Below are positions 17,563 through 26,531 of a stretch of 64,000 nucleotides of DNA, piece by piece. This stretch comes from Nodosilinea sp. P-1105 (GTDB taxonomy: Bacteria; Cyanobacteriota; Cyanobacteriia; Phormidesmidales; Phormidesmidaceae). The translations under genes were made by a program, and so were the position numbers. The DNA lies in NCBI RefSeq assembly GCF_012911975.1, contig NZ_SMDQ01000010.1, positions 1-64,000 on the forward strand, written 5' to 3'. The notes below the pieces were generated by a model. The model was not told the origin of the DNA and ran no database searches. It worked only from the letters and a program-made list of their open reading frames with translations. The stretch's first letter is position 1, and each line of letters opens with the position of its first letter.

Positions 17563-19452
17563 ATGGTCACACGACAGGGGGTCAGGCAACTGCTAGGACG
17601 ATTGGTGGTCTTAGTGGCGATCGCATCGCTGGCCCTAGGCTCATTTAGCTGCGCCAAACCCGTAGAGCCCACCAGCTTGATCAGCGAACCAACCCCGCAA
17701 CCGAATCGGCTGGCGGGCAAACTAGCCGAAGTCTCGCCCCCGCAAGATTTAGAGGTGCTGAAGCAGCTGATTGATGCCTATACCCCCCAGGTCAGAATCC
17801 TCAGCCCCCGCCCCGGCGAAGTGCTGAAAGACACCTCGGTGGCCGTACGGGTGCAAGTACGAGGGCTGCCGGTGTTTAAAGACGAAGACTGGCAACTGGG
17901 GCCACACCTACATGTGTTTTTAGATGACGAACCCTATCGGGCTGTCTACGATCCTTCGGAACCCTTGGTCTTTGAGGATTTAGCCCCTGGTACGCATACT
18001 ATGAGGGTATTTGCCTCCCGGCCCTGGCATGAAAGCTTTAAAAACCAGGGGGCCTTTGACCAGCGCACCTTTCATGTCTATGCCCAGACCCCGCAAAAGG
18101 AGCTGAATGGCAACGCCCCGCTGCTCACCTACAGTCGCCCCCAGGGCACCTATGGGGCCGAGCCGATCATGCTCGATTTTTATTTGACGAACGCTCCTTT
18201 GCATATCAGTGCCCAAGCGGACAATAAAGACGACCTGCACGACTGGCGAGTACGTTGCACCGTCAATGACCAGAGCTTTGTGTTTGACCAGTGGCAGCCC
18301 ATCTGGCTCAAAGGCTTTAATCCGGGGCGCAATTGGGTTCAATTGGAACTGATCGATGAAGCCGGTGAACTGATTGACAATCGGTTTAACAATACAGTGC
18401 GGATCATTGACTACCAGCCCGGAGGCAGCGACACCCTGTCTCGCCTGGTGCGGGGCGAGTTGGACATCAAGCAGGTGGCGGGCATTATTGATCCCACCTA
18501 TGTGCCTCCAGTCCAACCCCAGCCAGAGCCAGACGAGGCTACTGAGGAGGACAGCAGTGCCCTAGAGCCTGAGCCTGAACCGACTGAACCGAAATCCCCT
18601 GAACCAGAATCCCCTGAACCAGAACCCACTCCAGCCACCGACGAAGCCACTAGCCAAACGGAAGCCGACGCCGCTGAAGAGATCCCAGCCTTAGAAACGG
18701 CGCCAGCCGAAGCGCCAACCGAAGCGCCAGAGACTTCTGCTACCGCCGAACCAGAGCCTTCAGTCCCAGAGCCTTCAGTCCCAGAGTCCTCAACTCCAAA
18801 AGCGCCGACGGACATGCCGACGCTGCCCCCGACTGTGGTCCCCTTACCGATGCCCCAGGACTTAGATGAATCAGCTGATCTGGACAGCGTCGATGATCAG
18901 CAGGCCGAGGAAGCCACAGCAGCCACCGCCGACGAGACCGCTCAACCCGACGCTGCTGATGCTGACGTACAGGAGCAGGATGATGGCGAAGCATCTGAAC
19001 AGACCCCTATCGATCAACCGCCGCCGTCTGCCGAAACCCAATCAGACACCCAAGCAGACAACGGCCTGCTAGGGCGGTTCAAACGCTGGCGTGGTCAGCC
19101 CCAAGCCCCCGCTCAACCGTCCGTAGAACCAGCCCCCGAAGAAGACTCAGAGCCTCCCGCCAAGGCTGACCTGGAGGGCCAGCCCAGTGACGCACCCACC
19201 CCCCCTGAACCACCTTCAGCCACACCAGAGCAGACGCAGCCCTCCCTGACTGCACCCTCTCTGACAGAACCAACCCTAGATTCGGCTGCCCCTGAGTTAG
19301 ACAGTGCCGCTGGCTCCGACGACATTGAAGGCGATACTAAAGACGACAAGGCCGCGACTAACCCAGACATTACCCCCGAGCCCCCCGCAGAAAAGCCTGA
19401 GGATAAAGCAGCACCATCGCCCATGCAGCCCACTAAACGGCCGTTTATTTAA
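17563..19452 (+). CDS. Secreted or lipid-anchored protein with a long acidic Pro/Glu/Ala repeat tail
   Basis: A basic start and hydrophobic core (about 9-28) end at SFSC, a possible lipoprotein site. Residues about 70-320 form the ordered part, with two Ig-like segments (VRILSPRPGEVLKDT and LTYSRPQGTYGAEPIM). From about 330 to 629 the sequence is low complexity: Pro, Glu, Thr, Ser, Ala and Asp with units such as EPESPEPEP and EPSVPEPSVPESS. I chose ATG 17,563 because GGGGAG precedes it by a few bases; GTG 17,524 is open but less likely. Function unknown. The stop TAA overlaps the stop of the convergent DUF4870 gene. Confidence 0.7.
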   Translation: MVTRQGVRQLLGRLVVLVAIASLALGSFSCAKPVEPTSLISEPTPQPNRLAGKLAEVSPPQDLEVLKQLIDAYTPQVRILSPRPGEVLKDTSVAVRVQVRGLPVFKDEDWQLGPHLHVFLDDEPYRAVYDPSEPLVFEDLAPGTHTMRVFASRPWHESFKNQGAFDQRTFHVYAQTPQKELNGNAPLLTYSRPQGTYGAEPIMLDFYLTNAPLHISAQADNKDDLHDWRVRCTVNDQSFVFDQWQPIWLKGFNPGRNWVQLELIDEAGELIDNRFNNTVRIIDYQPGGSDTLSRLVRGELDIKQVAGIIDPTYVPPVQPQPEPDEATEEDSSALEPEPEPTEPKSPEPESPEPEPTPATDEATSQTEADAAEEIPALETAPAEAPTEAPETSATAEPEPSVPEPSVPESSTPKAPTDMPTLPPTVVPLPMPQDLDESADLDSVDDQQAEEATAATADETAQPDAADADVQEQDDGEASEQTPIDQPPPSAETQSDTQADNGLLGRFKRWRGQPQAPAQPSVEPAPEEDSEPPAKADLEGQPSDAPTPPEPPSATPEQTQPSLTAPSLTEPTLDSAAPELDSAAGSDDIEGDTKDDKAATNPDITPEPPAEKPEDKAAPSPMQPTKRPFI

Positions 19453-19790
19453 TCCTTGATCAACTGGATAGTGAGTGGGTACTTCCAAGCCACACCCTCA
19501 TTGGCTTTGACAGCCGCCATGATGCAAAAGACTAGATCCATCAATAAGACGATGGGAATCAAGATGATCCCAATCAGCAGAAAGACCAGGACGAATGAGA
19601 CAAGTAGATATATCAGCAAGCTGATCTGCCAGTTGAGAGCGAGTCTAGCGTGGCGCTTCACCTCTGGTTCTTGAGTAGCAACATAAAGCACCAGGGGGCC
19701 GATAAACCCCGTCAATAGCCCCAAAATGTGGGCTAGAGCCATCATGCTCTTATCGTTGGATTCTGAATGGCGTTCTTGCATAGGGTTCAT
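19449..19790 (-). CDS. DUF4870-family small membrane protein, copy 1
   Basis: A 113-residue protein with three hydrophobic stretches and the DUF4870 pattern: MALAHILGLLTGFIGPLVLYV, RHARLALNWQISL, and the end AVKANEGVAWKYPLTIQLI. AAGGAA lies directly before the ATG. Members are abundant in bacteria and their role is unknown. A second copy lies at 20,230-20,583 on the same strand, 439 bp away, and they share the AVKANEG..YPLT ending. Confidence 0.85.
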   Translation of the reverse strand: MNPMQERHSESNDKSMMALAHILGLLTGFIGPLVLYVATQEPEVKRHARLALNWQISLLIYLLVSFVLVFLLIGIILIPIVLLMDLVFCIMAAVKANEGVAWKYPLTIQLIKD

Positions 19791-19832
19791 TTCCTTGCTT
19801 TTGGTGTACTGTTGGGGCTAGAACGCCGGTTC

Positions 19833-19900
19833 AGATCCCAGGGTTCTGTACCTGGATGCCTCAAAAAACGTGGCCAATCAGCCCAAGAACCCTGGGATCT
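19833..19900. repeat. Perfect 15-bp inverted repeat with 38-bp loop
   Basis: AGATCCCAGGGTTCT (19,833-19,847) is the exact reverse complement of 19,886-19,900. It lies upstream of DUF4870 copy 1 (minus strand). It could be a cruciform, an operator for a dimeric factor, or a remnant of a mobile element. Confidence 0.75.
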
Positions 19901-20077
19901 TGACATACTGTACCGATGCTCTAGGCCTAGTGTTCCCATCTCAAGGCTATGACTTGGTTCACGACCGCATTTATGGCCGCTAGCTTGGAGCTGGGAAAGG
20001 TCTAAGCGTCCTTGAGTGCCTGGGGATCTCTACACTATGGGTTGAACCAACTCCAGACATTTCCCGCAATCTAATAC

Positions 20078-20157
20078 AGCATCAAGACTAAAAATCAGGG
20101 TTCCCATCGGTTGGGTGGCACGTCAGCAGAACCCAACCTACACATTTGGAATTGACC
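20078..20157. repeat. MITE-like element, short copy
   Basis: Begins CAGCATCAAGACTAAAAATCAG, then GGTTGGGTGG and AACCCAACCTAC, then TTGGAATTGACC. It is an internally deleted relative of the element at 24,334-24,475. It lies between the two DUF4870 genes; no gene is seen in that 439-bp gap. Confidence 0.65.
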
Positions 20158-20229
20158 AACTATTCCTGATACGTGATACCCAAAATCTAACCCCCTTGGC
20201 TGAGGGGGTTGGATTTCTGATGGTCAGTA

Positions 20230-20583
20230 CTAATTCACCAACCGCAGGGTTAACGGATACCGGTAAGCCGTCCCTTCGTTGGCCTTCACAGCCGCTAAAA
20301 TGACGAGGATCAGCCAAGCAATGCCCAAAATGACCAGTAATGGAATGCCGATGAGGACAAAAATTAGCGCCCCTGACACCAGCATGTAGATGGTCATTGA
20401 AATATTAAAGTTCAGGGCTTCTTTACCCTGATCGTTGACGAATGACATTTCGTCCTTTTTGACCAGCCAAACAATCAAGGGGCCGAGAATATTGCCAAAG
20501 GGAATGACAAAGCCAGCCAGGGCACTGAGGTGGGCAATCATCGCCCACATACGCGATTCTGGGGTGGTGTCGAGTTGATTCAT
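20230..20583 (-). CDS. DUF4870-family small membrane protein, copy 2
   Basis: A 117-residue DUF4870 protein with MIAHLSALAGFVIPFGNILGPLIVW, then VNDQGKEALNFNISM and AVKANEGTAYRYPLTLRLV. Three to four membrane helices are expected. It is more typical of the family than copy 1, which has KRHARLALNWQ in place of NDQGKEALNFN. Function unknown. Not closely spaced to rpmF, from which a terminator separates it. Confidence 0.88.
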   Translation of the reverse strand: MNQLDTTPESRMWAMIAHLSALAGFVIPFGNILGPLIVWLVKKDEMSFVNDQGKEALNFNISMTIYMLVSGALIFVLIGIPLLVILGIAWLILVILAAVKANEGTAYRYPLTLRLVN

Positions 20584-20620
20584 GGGTCGCTGCAGAGCTC
20601 AAAACTGCCCCAACCTAACT

Positions 20621-20650
20621 TAAAAAGCAGGATAGAGGCTCTATCCTGCT
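20621..20650 (-). terminator. Rho-independent terminator of rpmF
   Basis: On the minus strand, AGCAGGATAG pairs with CTATCCTGCT (20,626-20,650; the full symmetry is 12 bp) and is followed by TTTTT (20,626-20,622). It lies 45 bp after the rpmF stop. Confidence 0.85.
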
Positions 20651-20695
20651 TACAAAACGTAGTAAGTTTGACCCGACGAGTAGGGGACAATCACT

Positions 20696-20872
20696 TTATT
20701 CGTCGTCGTCGTCATCCTCATCAGAGGGATAGACAAAGCTGGTGGAGCGGCCAGTGAGCACAGATTTGCCCAGGGACATGGCCTTTTGAGCCTGTAGCGC
20801 TGCAGTGCGCTTCCAGGTGGCGCGACGCTGGTCACGCTTTTGTTTGGAGGTTTTCTTCTTAGGAACCGCCAT
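20696..20872 (-). CDS. rpmF: Ribosomal protein L32
   Basis: A 58-residue protein beginning [20 protein letters not shown], the invariant start of cyanobacterial and plastid L32, and ending in an acidic DEDDDDDE tail. ATG 20,872 is the family start; 11 more in-frame codons upstream are ignored. Part of the large ribosomal subunit. Monocistronic, with its own terminator. Confidence 0.95.
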   Translation of the reverse strand: MAVPKKKTSKQKRDQRRATWKRTAALQAQKAMSLGKSVLTGRSTSFVYPSDEDDDDDE

Positions 20873-21059
20873 GACAGCAATAATTATGAGGTTACAACCT
20901 TTCAACTATAGGCTAGGGACACCCCTTCTGACAATCCCCACTATCAACATTCCTGACTTAAGTCAGCGGCTTGGTCTTGGGCCAGGGGCGGCAAGCCCAG
21001 AGGCGAGATCGTTACAATAACTTCTGGACTTCGCCCCCTTACCGCTGGCATCTACATCC

Positions 21060-22400
21060 ATGGGAATTTCTGTGTTGGGCAAAAAACGTCGTTCCTGGCC
21101 ATGGCTAGTCGCAGGGGTGGCGACGGTACTGCTAATCACCCTTAGCCTTAGCGTCGGGCTCTGGCGTAGTCGTCAGCGGGACTATGACATTGACACCTGG
21201 ACGACCCCGGCCACCGCCCAACCCCTGACGGTACGGGTCATGGCTAGTGGTTCGGTCAGACCCCTGCAGACCGTTAACCTCAGCCCTGAAAATGCCGGAA
21301 TTTTAGAGGCGCTATTTGTAGAGCAGGGCGATCGCGTTGAACCGGGCCAGCTGATTGCCCGCATGCGCAGCACTGACATTGCGGCGCAGCTGCAACAAAA
21401 CCAGGCGGCGGTGGCCGAAGCCGAGGCCGCCCTACAGCTAGCCCGCCAGGGTAGCCGCCCTGACGAAATTGGCCAGGCGGAGGCCGCCATCGATGGGGCC
21501 CAGGCCCAGGCGCGAGATGCCCAGGCCCGACTAGAGCTGGCCAATAGCGAGCTGAGTCGCAGCCAAAGTTTGTTCGATCGCGGCGCCATCTCCCAAACAG
21601 AACTGGACAATGCCGCCCGAGAACAGCGCAGCGCCCAGGCAGGGGTAGACCAGGCCCAGTCTCGGATCACCGAAGCCCAGCGTCGCCTCGATGACCTCCA
21701 GGCCCTGCCGGAGGCCGCGTCGGTAGCCCAAGCGGAAGCTCGCCTGGCCCAGGCCCGAGCCCAGCTCCAGGCCACTCAGATCCGGCTGGATGAAAACTCG
21801 ATCAGAGCACCGTTTGGCGGCATCATTACCCAAAAATTTGCCTCGGTGGGTGCCTTTGTCACCCCCACCACGACCGCCTCCGACGCCTCCTCAGCCACCT
21901 CCACCGCCATCGTGGCCTTGGCCGAGGATTTAGAAATTTTGGCCGAGGTACCAGAGGCAGACATTGCCCTAATTCAGTCGGGTCAAGCGGTCGAGATCGT
22001 GGCCGATGCCTTCCCTGAGCAAACCTTTCAGGGGCAGGTGACCCTGGTGGCCCCAGAGGCGATCGACCGGCAGAATGTGACCCTGTTCCAGGTGCGGATC
22101 GCCTTGCTGGATGGGGAAGACATCCTGCGATCGAACATGAATGTGACCGTGGCCTTTATTGGCGACCAGGTGGCCGATGCTCTGGTGGTACCGACGGTGG
22201 CAGTGGTGACCCAGGCCGGTGAGACAGGGGTGTTGGTGCCGGGCGACAACGGCGATATTGAGTTTCAGCCGGTCACCCTAGGCCCCCAGGCAGGGGATCA
22301 AATTCAGATTGTAGAGGGCATCACAGAGGGCGATCGCGTGTTTATTGACCTGCCCCCCGGTCGCTCCTTAGACAACATCACCAGGAGCCAAGACCAGTAA
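21060..22400 (+). CDS. Periplasmic adaptor (HlyD/RND membrane fusion protein)
   Basis: One N-terminal transmembrane helix (about 13-35), a lipoyl half-motif (VNLSPENAGILEALFVEQGDR), a long Gln/Ala-rich coiled-coil hairpin (about 110-245), the second lipoyl half (IRAPFGGIITQKFASVGAFV) and a beta-barrel plus membrane-proximal domain. It would couple an inner-membrane ABC or RND pump to the outer membrane. No pump gene follows, since the next gene is on the other strand; in MacAB-type systems the pump usually comes next, so the partner must be elsewhere. Confidence 0.88.
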   Translation: MGISVLGKKRRSWPWLVAGVATVLLITLSLSVGLWRSRQRDYDIDTWTTPATAQPLTVRVMASGSVRPLQTVNLSPENAGILEALFVEQGDRVEPGQLIARMRSTDIAAQLQQNQAAVAEAEAALQLARQGSRPDEIGQAEAAIDGAQAQARDAQARLELANSELSRSQSLFDRGAISQTELDNAAREQRSAQAGVDQAQSRITEAQRRLDDLQALPEAASVAQAEARLAQARAQLQATQIRLDENSIRAPFGGIITQKFASVGAFVTPTTTASDASSATSTAIVALAEDLEILAEVPEADIALIQSGQAVEIVADAFPEQTFQGQVTLVAPEAIDRQNVTLFQVRIALLDGEDILRSNMNVTVAFIGDQVADALVVPTVAVVTQAGETGVLVPGDNGDIEFQPVTLGPQAGDQIQIVEGITEGDRVFIDLPPGRSLDNITRSQDQ

Positions 22401-22421
22401 AAGGTTGCTAGTCAAAGGTAT

Positions 22422-23045
22422 CTAAGGATTGATCACGGTTGTATGCCAGGTACCGTCGTCAAGATACGCATACTGGGTACGGTTCTGAGGATTACCGCGC
22501 AGTTCCAGATGGTCGACCAGAGTGGGCTGCAACAGGCCCAAGCAAAAGGTCGGGGGTGGCACGGTGGGGTCGAGGGCATTAGTGGTGTCTAAGGGGGTGT
22601 CGAGGGGAGCATCCAGATCACGCACGACCCCAGGCGGAGGCCAGTAGAACTGGCATTTGGCTGCATCAGACAGGGCTTGCCAGGAGGTGTGGCGGGCTTG
22701 CTGGCGATCGCCATCCTCCTCAGCTGCCGTGACCAGAGTTAAGGGACCCATCAGGCGAAACTGCTCGCGGGTTTGGGTAAAGTACCAACAGGCCTGACCC
22801 CAGGGGTTAGCAGCGATGTCAGCGACTTTGGCACTGCGCTGGTCGGTGACGAAGGTGAGCTGCCCCAGGGCAAATCCGCGAAACACCACCGTGCGATTAG
22901 CCGGGCGACCCTGGGGGGTGACGGTGGCCAATTGGAAATAGCGGCTATAGGGGCGACTGCGGTTGCGATGCAGGGCCCGGGACAGGGGGCTGCGCCAGGG
23001 GGGAAGCCCCCCTGGGGCCGACGGGGATGGAACAGAGTCAGACAT
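22422..23045 (-). CDS. PNPOx-like FMN-binding protein (Alr4036 family)
   Basis: A split-barrel flavoprotein of about 207 aa. Motifs are YFQLATVTPQGRPANRTVVFRG, FVTDQRSAKVADI and CWYFTQTREQFRLMG, which correspond to the FMN-binding half of pyridoxamine-phosphate oxidase. True PdxH activity is unlikely: the C-terminal ERLPIPW-type end of PdxH is absent, and the C-terminus is DHLELRGNPQNRTQYAY instead. ATG 23,045 is preferred over ATG 23,069. Convergent with the RND adaptor gene. Confidence 0.75.
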   Translation of the reverse strand: MSDSVPSPSAPGGLPPWRSPLSRALHRNRSRPYSRYFQLATVTPQGRPANRTVVFRGFALGQLTFVTDQRSAKVADIAANPWGQACWYFTQTREQFRLMGPLTLVTAAEEDGDRQQARHTSWQALSDAAKCQFYWPPPGVVRDLDAPLDTPLDTTNALDPTVPPPTFCLGLLQPTLVDHLELRGNPQNRTQYAYLDDGTWHTTVINP

Positions 23046-23146
23046 GCTGCATGGGATACGAACTGCCACACTCTAGCACCCGATCCGTGGCAGGTTATAG
23101 ACTCAAGTCGTTACGATTGAGCATTGACTGAAGAGAGCAAACTATT

Positions 23147-24241
23147 ATGATCGTCGCTACCCTGTCGCTGATAGCTGGAGGGGCACTGCTGCTGGTGGGG
23201 GCTGAATCCTTAGTGCGGGGAGCCTCGAAGCTGGCTGGGCTATGTGGGATTTCGCCGTTGATTATCGGGCTTACCATTGTAGCCTACGGCACCAGTGCCC
23301 CAGAAATGGCGGTGAGCATCCAGTCTAGCCTGGCGGGGCAGGCCGATATTGCTCTAGGCAACGTGATCGGCAGCAACATTTTTAACGTGTTGATGATTTT
23401 GGGGCTGTCGGCCCTGGTGGCCCCCCTGGTAGTGGCCCAGCAGTTAATTCGCCTGGATGTGCCGATCATGATTGGGGTGTCAGGGGTGCTGTTTTTGTTT
23501 GCCCTAGACCAACGGCTACAGCCGACGGATGGCATTGTGCTATTGATTGGCGGCGTGGTCTATACGCTGTTTTTGCTTAACCTCAGCCGCAAGGAAACCG
23601 ATGTCAATGTGCAGGCTGAATACGATCGCCAGTATGGGGGCAAAAGTACCGTCCAAGGGGCCTGGCTGATTAACCTGGGGCTAATGCTGGTGGGGCTATT
23701 TACCCTAGTGCTAGGGTCTAGGCTGTTCGTCTCTGGAGCGGTGGCGATCGCCACGGCGATTGGTGTCAGCCAATTAATTATTGGCCTCACGATTGTGGCA
23801 GCGGGCACCTCTCTACCGGAACTGGCCACCTCGATTGTGGCCACCCTGCGGGGGGAGCGGGACATTGCCGTGGGCAACGTGGTGGGCAGCAATATCTTCA
23901 ATATTCTGACGGTCCTGGGGGTCACCGCTTTGACCTCGGGCCAGGGGGTACCCATTCCCAACGCCGTCCTCTATTTTGACCTACCGGTAATGCTGGCGGT
24001 GGCGGTGGCTTGCATTCCTATTTTTGCAACCGGCAATGTGATTTCCCGTTGGGAGGGCATGCTGTTTAGTGGCTACTATGTAGCCTATGCCACCTACCTG
24101 ATTCTCAGGGCCGCAGACCATGAACATTTGCAGCTTTTTAGCCAGGTGATGCTACTGTTTGTGATTCCGTTAACAGTGATTACATTGATTACGATTGTGG
24201 TGCGATCGCTGCCTAAGAAGCGCACGTCTTCTGAACCCTAG
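23147..24241 (+). CDS. Calcium/sodium antiporter, CaCA family (YrbG-like)
   Basis: Ten or eleven transmembrane helices in two inverted halves, each with the alpha-repeat signature: GTSAPEMAVSIQ plus GNVIGSNIFN near residues 45-85, and GTSLPELATSI plus GNVVGSNIFN near 220-255. These residues bind Na+ and Ca2+ in the exchanger family. A cytoplasmic loop lies between (about 145-170). The likely role is Ca2+ extrusion. Confidence 0.9.
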   Translation: MIVATLSLIAGGALLLVGAESLVRGASKLAGLCGISPLIIGLTIVAYGTSAPEMAVSIQSSLAGQADIALGNVIGSNIFNVLMILGLSALVAPLVVAQQLIRLDVPIMIGVSGVLFLFALDQRLQPTDGIVLLIGGVVYTLFLLNLSRKETDVNVQAEYDRQYGGKSTVQGAWLINLGLMLVGLFTLVLGSRLFVSGAVAIATAIGVSQLIIGLTIVAAGTSLPELATSIVATLRGERDIAVGNVVGSNIFNILTVLGVTALTSGQGVPIPNAVLYFDLPVMLAVAVACIPIFATGNVISRWEGMLFSGYYVAYATYLILRAADHEHLQLFSQVMLLFVIPLTVITLITIVVRSLPKKRTSSEP

Positions 24242-24267
24242 TACAGGAAGGCAGAAATATGACTGAG

Positions 24268-24330
24268 GGTGTCAGGTGTCGGGTATCAGGTGTCAGGAAT
24301 GGTGGGCCGACTTATGCTTCAGAGTACTAG
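24268..24330 (+). repeat. Dispersed repeat, copy 2 (ends in CAGAGTACTAG)
   Basis: Near-identical to 13,746-13,810 in the opposite orientation. The terminal CAGAGTACTAGTG also occurs at 29,720-29,732 and 46,661-46,673 downstream of heptamer arrays. Confidence 0.75.
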
Positions 24331-24333
24331 TGC

Positions 24334-24475
24334 AGTGTCAAAGCTAAAAACTAAGGTTCCCGTAGGTTGGGTGGAGCGGAGCGTTCGCGCAGCGTCTCCA
24401 ACGGAGACAACCCAACAGGAGTCAGCCGTGTTGGGTTCTGCTGGCGCGCCACCCAACCTACAAATTTAGAATTGA
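24334..24475. repeat. MITE-like element with 13-bp inverted repeats, long copy
   Basis: GTAGGTTGGGTGG (24,362-24,374) is the reverse complement of 24,449-24,461. The outer flanks (GTCAAAGCTAAAAACTAAGG and TTTAGAATTGACA) match the short copy at 20,078-20,157. It is directly preceded by the CAGAGTACTAG repeat. Confidence 0.75.
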
Positions 24476-24511
24476 CAGACCCTAGTGGGCGGTCAGGCTA
24501 GACGTGATGGG

Positions 24512-24585
24512 TGCGGTGCACGGCCTACGGTAAACGGTAAACGGCTTGTTTTAAACCGCTGACCGTGAACGGTGAACCCTAAGTC
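24512..24585. repeat. CCGTGAAC palindromic repeat, second copy
   Basis: GTAAACGG units and CCGTGAACGGTGAACCC flank a TTGTTTTAAACC centre. Inverted relative of 1,602-1,695. Confidence 0.65.
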
Positions 24586-24596
24586 ACATCTCCCGT

Positions 24597-24728
24597 CATT
24601 GCTGCGCGAATGCACCCTACGGCATTACTTTTCGTTCTTCTCTCTTCCCGCTTCGTTCTTCCTTAAAGCGGTGCATTGCTGCGCGAATGCACCCTACGGC
24701 ATTCCTTTTCGTTTTTCTCTCTTCGTTC
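24597..24728. repeat. Tandem duplication, 77-bp period, with CTT-rich tail
   Basis: CATTGCTGCGCGAATGCACC, continuing CTACGGCATT, begins at 24,597 and again at 24,674, each followed by TTTTCGTT and TTCTCTCTT. A TTCTTCCCTC-type tract then runs into the end of the pucC-like gene. No gene in 24,242-24,764. Confidence 0.8.
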
Positions 24729-24764
24729 TTCCCTCTTCGTTCTTCTTTCTTCCCTCTTCTTTCT

Positions 24765-26168
24765 TTAAAGATCTCCCTCCATGGCGGCGATCACCGCTTT
24801 CCCCGACTGCTCCTGAAACTCGGCCACGTTCACCCGCCGCAGCAGCAGCACCGCCAGCAAAATCACCGCCGCTTCTATCCAAAACACAAAGCCATAGGCC
24901 AATAGCGGTGCCCCAAAGGCCTGACGCCCTAAATCCAGCAGTGCCCCGCCAGTAAACGACGATGTCGCTTGGGCAAACGCTTGAGCTAGGCCCCACAGCC
25001 CCGTAAACGTGCCGGCGGTTTCTGCCGTGGTTAAGTCCAGCATCAGGCTAATGGAGCTGCCTGTCGCTACCCCCAGGGCCAGCCCAAACAGCACCAACGC
25101 CCCTTGTAGCAATCTGGGCTGCCCCAGTAGCCCTGTAATTGGCAGGAGAATAAAGCAAGCGGACATGGCAAAACAACCGAGCTTGGCCGTTGCCTTTTTA
25201 CCCAGCTTCGGCACAATCAAAAACCCAGTCAGGCTGAGGCTGACCAGACTGCCTAAACTCCAAAAAATATTCAGGGCCGTGCTTTGGGCCAAAGTCATGC
25301 CAAACACTTCCCCGGCAAAGGGCTCTAAAATCGGCTGCTGGATAAACATACCCAAAATCAGCATCAGCAGATAGGTAAAGAAATAGCCGGTCTGGCGGCT
25401 GGCGGTGAGGATGGCCATGCCCTCCCTGAAGGTGAAACGGCTGTCGCCACTGCCACGGCGGCGATAGGGCAGGCGGGAATACTTGCGTTCCACCCCCCAG
25501 GTGGCCAAAATCACCAGGGCAATCACCACCAGGGGGACAACGGTAAACAGTTGATTGATCTGCGGTTGCAGGGTGTCTGCGGTAATCCCCCGCAGCAGAC
25601 CGGCGCTAAACCCAGCCCCAGCCCCGATCCCCAGGGTTAGCATCGACCAGACAATCCCCACCAACTTGCCCCGGTTGTCTTCATCAGACACATCCACCAT
25701 CAGGGCAAAGAAGGGGGTAGAGGTGGCGCTAATGCACAACCCATAGATGGCGAAGGCCAGGGCTAACAGGGCCACCCAGCCATAGCTGACCAGGCCCCAG
25801 CCATTGGCCTCAACGCTATGGCTCAGCTGCCAGCCCACTTGCACAATCACAAAAGCCATGGCGGCAAACAGGGTGGCCCCAATCCAAATGTAGCTGGTGC
25901 GGTGATAGCCCCACAGCTTACGGGAGTCAGTCATCTGGCCAAACCAGATGCGGGCTGGGGCCACCACCTGGTACATGGCGATACTACCCCCCACAATAGT
26001 GGCGGGAATCGCCAACTCTTGAATCATCACCCGGTTAAACACCCCCAGCATCAAAATCGCCATGATGCCCAAACTCATTTGCACGAGTCCCAGGCGGAAC
26101 ATAGTCAACAGGTTGATGCGGGGGAGGGCAGAAGCGGACGCTACAGGGGACTGATCACGACTGGCCAT
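24765..26168 (-). CDS. PucC-family (BCD) major facilitator, (bacterio)chlorophyll delivery type
   Basis: Twelve hydrophobic helices over 467 aa. Conserved BCD-family segments include LLTMFRLGLVQMSLGIMAI, FNRVMIQELAIPA, RIWFGQMTDSR and GYHRTSYIWIGA. PucC/LhaA proteins help assemble light-harvesting complexes in purple bacteria; cyanobacterial homologues are thought to act in chlorophyll or pigment-protein assembly in membranes. Exact substrate unknown. Monocistronic. Confidence 0.87.
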   Translation of the reverse strand: MASRDQSPVASASALPRINLLTMFRLGLVQMSLGIMAILMLGVFNRVMIQELAIPATIVGGSIAMYQVVAPARIWFGQMTDSRKLWGYHRTSYIWIGATLFAAMAFVIVQVGWQLSHSVEANGWGLVSYGWVALLALAFAIYGLCISATSTPFFALMVDVSDEDNRGKLVGIVWSMLTLGIGAGAGFSAGLLRGITADTLQPQINQLFTVVPLVVIALVILATWGVERKYSRLPYRRRGSGDSRFTFREGMAILTASRQTGYFFTYLLMLILGMFIQQPILEPFAGEVFGMTLAQSTALNIFWSLGSLVSLSLTGFLIVPKLGKKATAKLGCFAMSACFILLPITGLLGQPRLLQGALVLFGLALGVATGSSISLMLDLTTAETAGTFTGLWGLAQAFAQATSSFTGGALLDLGRQAFGAPLLAYGFVFWIEAAVILLAVLLLRRVNVAEFQEQSGKAVIAAMEGDL

Positions 26169-26531
26169 AGGATTTGCGGCAGTGCTGGAGTTTGCAGGGG
26201 GTAGTCGCAGCGGGGACGCTACTCTTATTGTCTTATTTCACCATAGCTGAGTTTGCCATAGATCCCCAGTTCTGTAGCGGTCTGGGGCGACTGGCTGGGG
26301 ATTCCACGCAACCATAACCACTGGGCGCAGAGACTTTGGCTAGATGTGTTGCCGCCAACGACTCAACGCAGGTCCGATCGCAAGCCAGGGCCATAAAAAA
26401 GCTCAGGCATGATTGCCTGAGCCTACTATCATTAGCTTTGATGAGGGGTATCTAGATCAGGCAGAGAATTACCCTAGGGCAACATCTCAAAGCCAGGATG
26501 TAACAGATACCCCAACACTAGCCAGCAGGGA
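26169..26531. other. Intergenic region between pucC-like gene and rbp
   Basis: Holds the pucC-like gene promoter (not clearly recognised) and the rbp terminator at 26,394-26,422. No coding frame is apparent. Confidence 0.5.
26394..26422 (-). terminator. Rho-independent terminator downstream of rbp
   Basis: GCTCAGGCA (26,401-26,409) pairs perfectly with TGCCTGAGC (26,414-26,422) around a TGAT loop. On the minus strand it is followed by TTTTTT (26,400-26,395). It lies about 110 bp after the rbp stop codon. Confidence 0.9.

Noticed and set aside
20805-21020. 71-codon plus-strand frame opposite rpmF
   Set aside because: Mostly antisense to rpmF and its leader; no supporting motif.
22422-23045. 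True pyridoxamine-phosphate oxidase PdxH
   Set aside because: The PdxH C-terminal substrate motif is absent; it fits the PNPOx-like Alr4036 group instead.
24572-24955. Plus-strand frame of 127 codons over the 77-bp tandem duplication
   Set aside because: Composed of repeats and the antisense of the pucC-like gene; no ribosome site or family motif.
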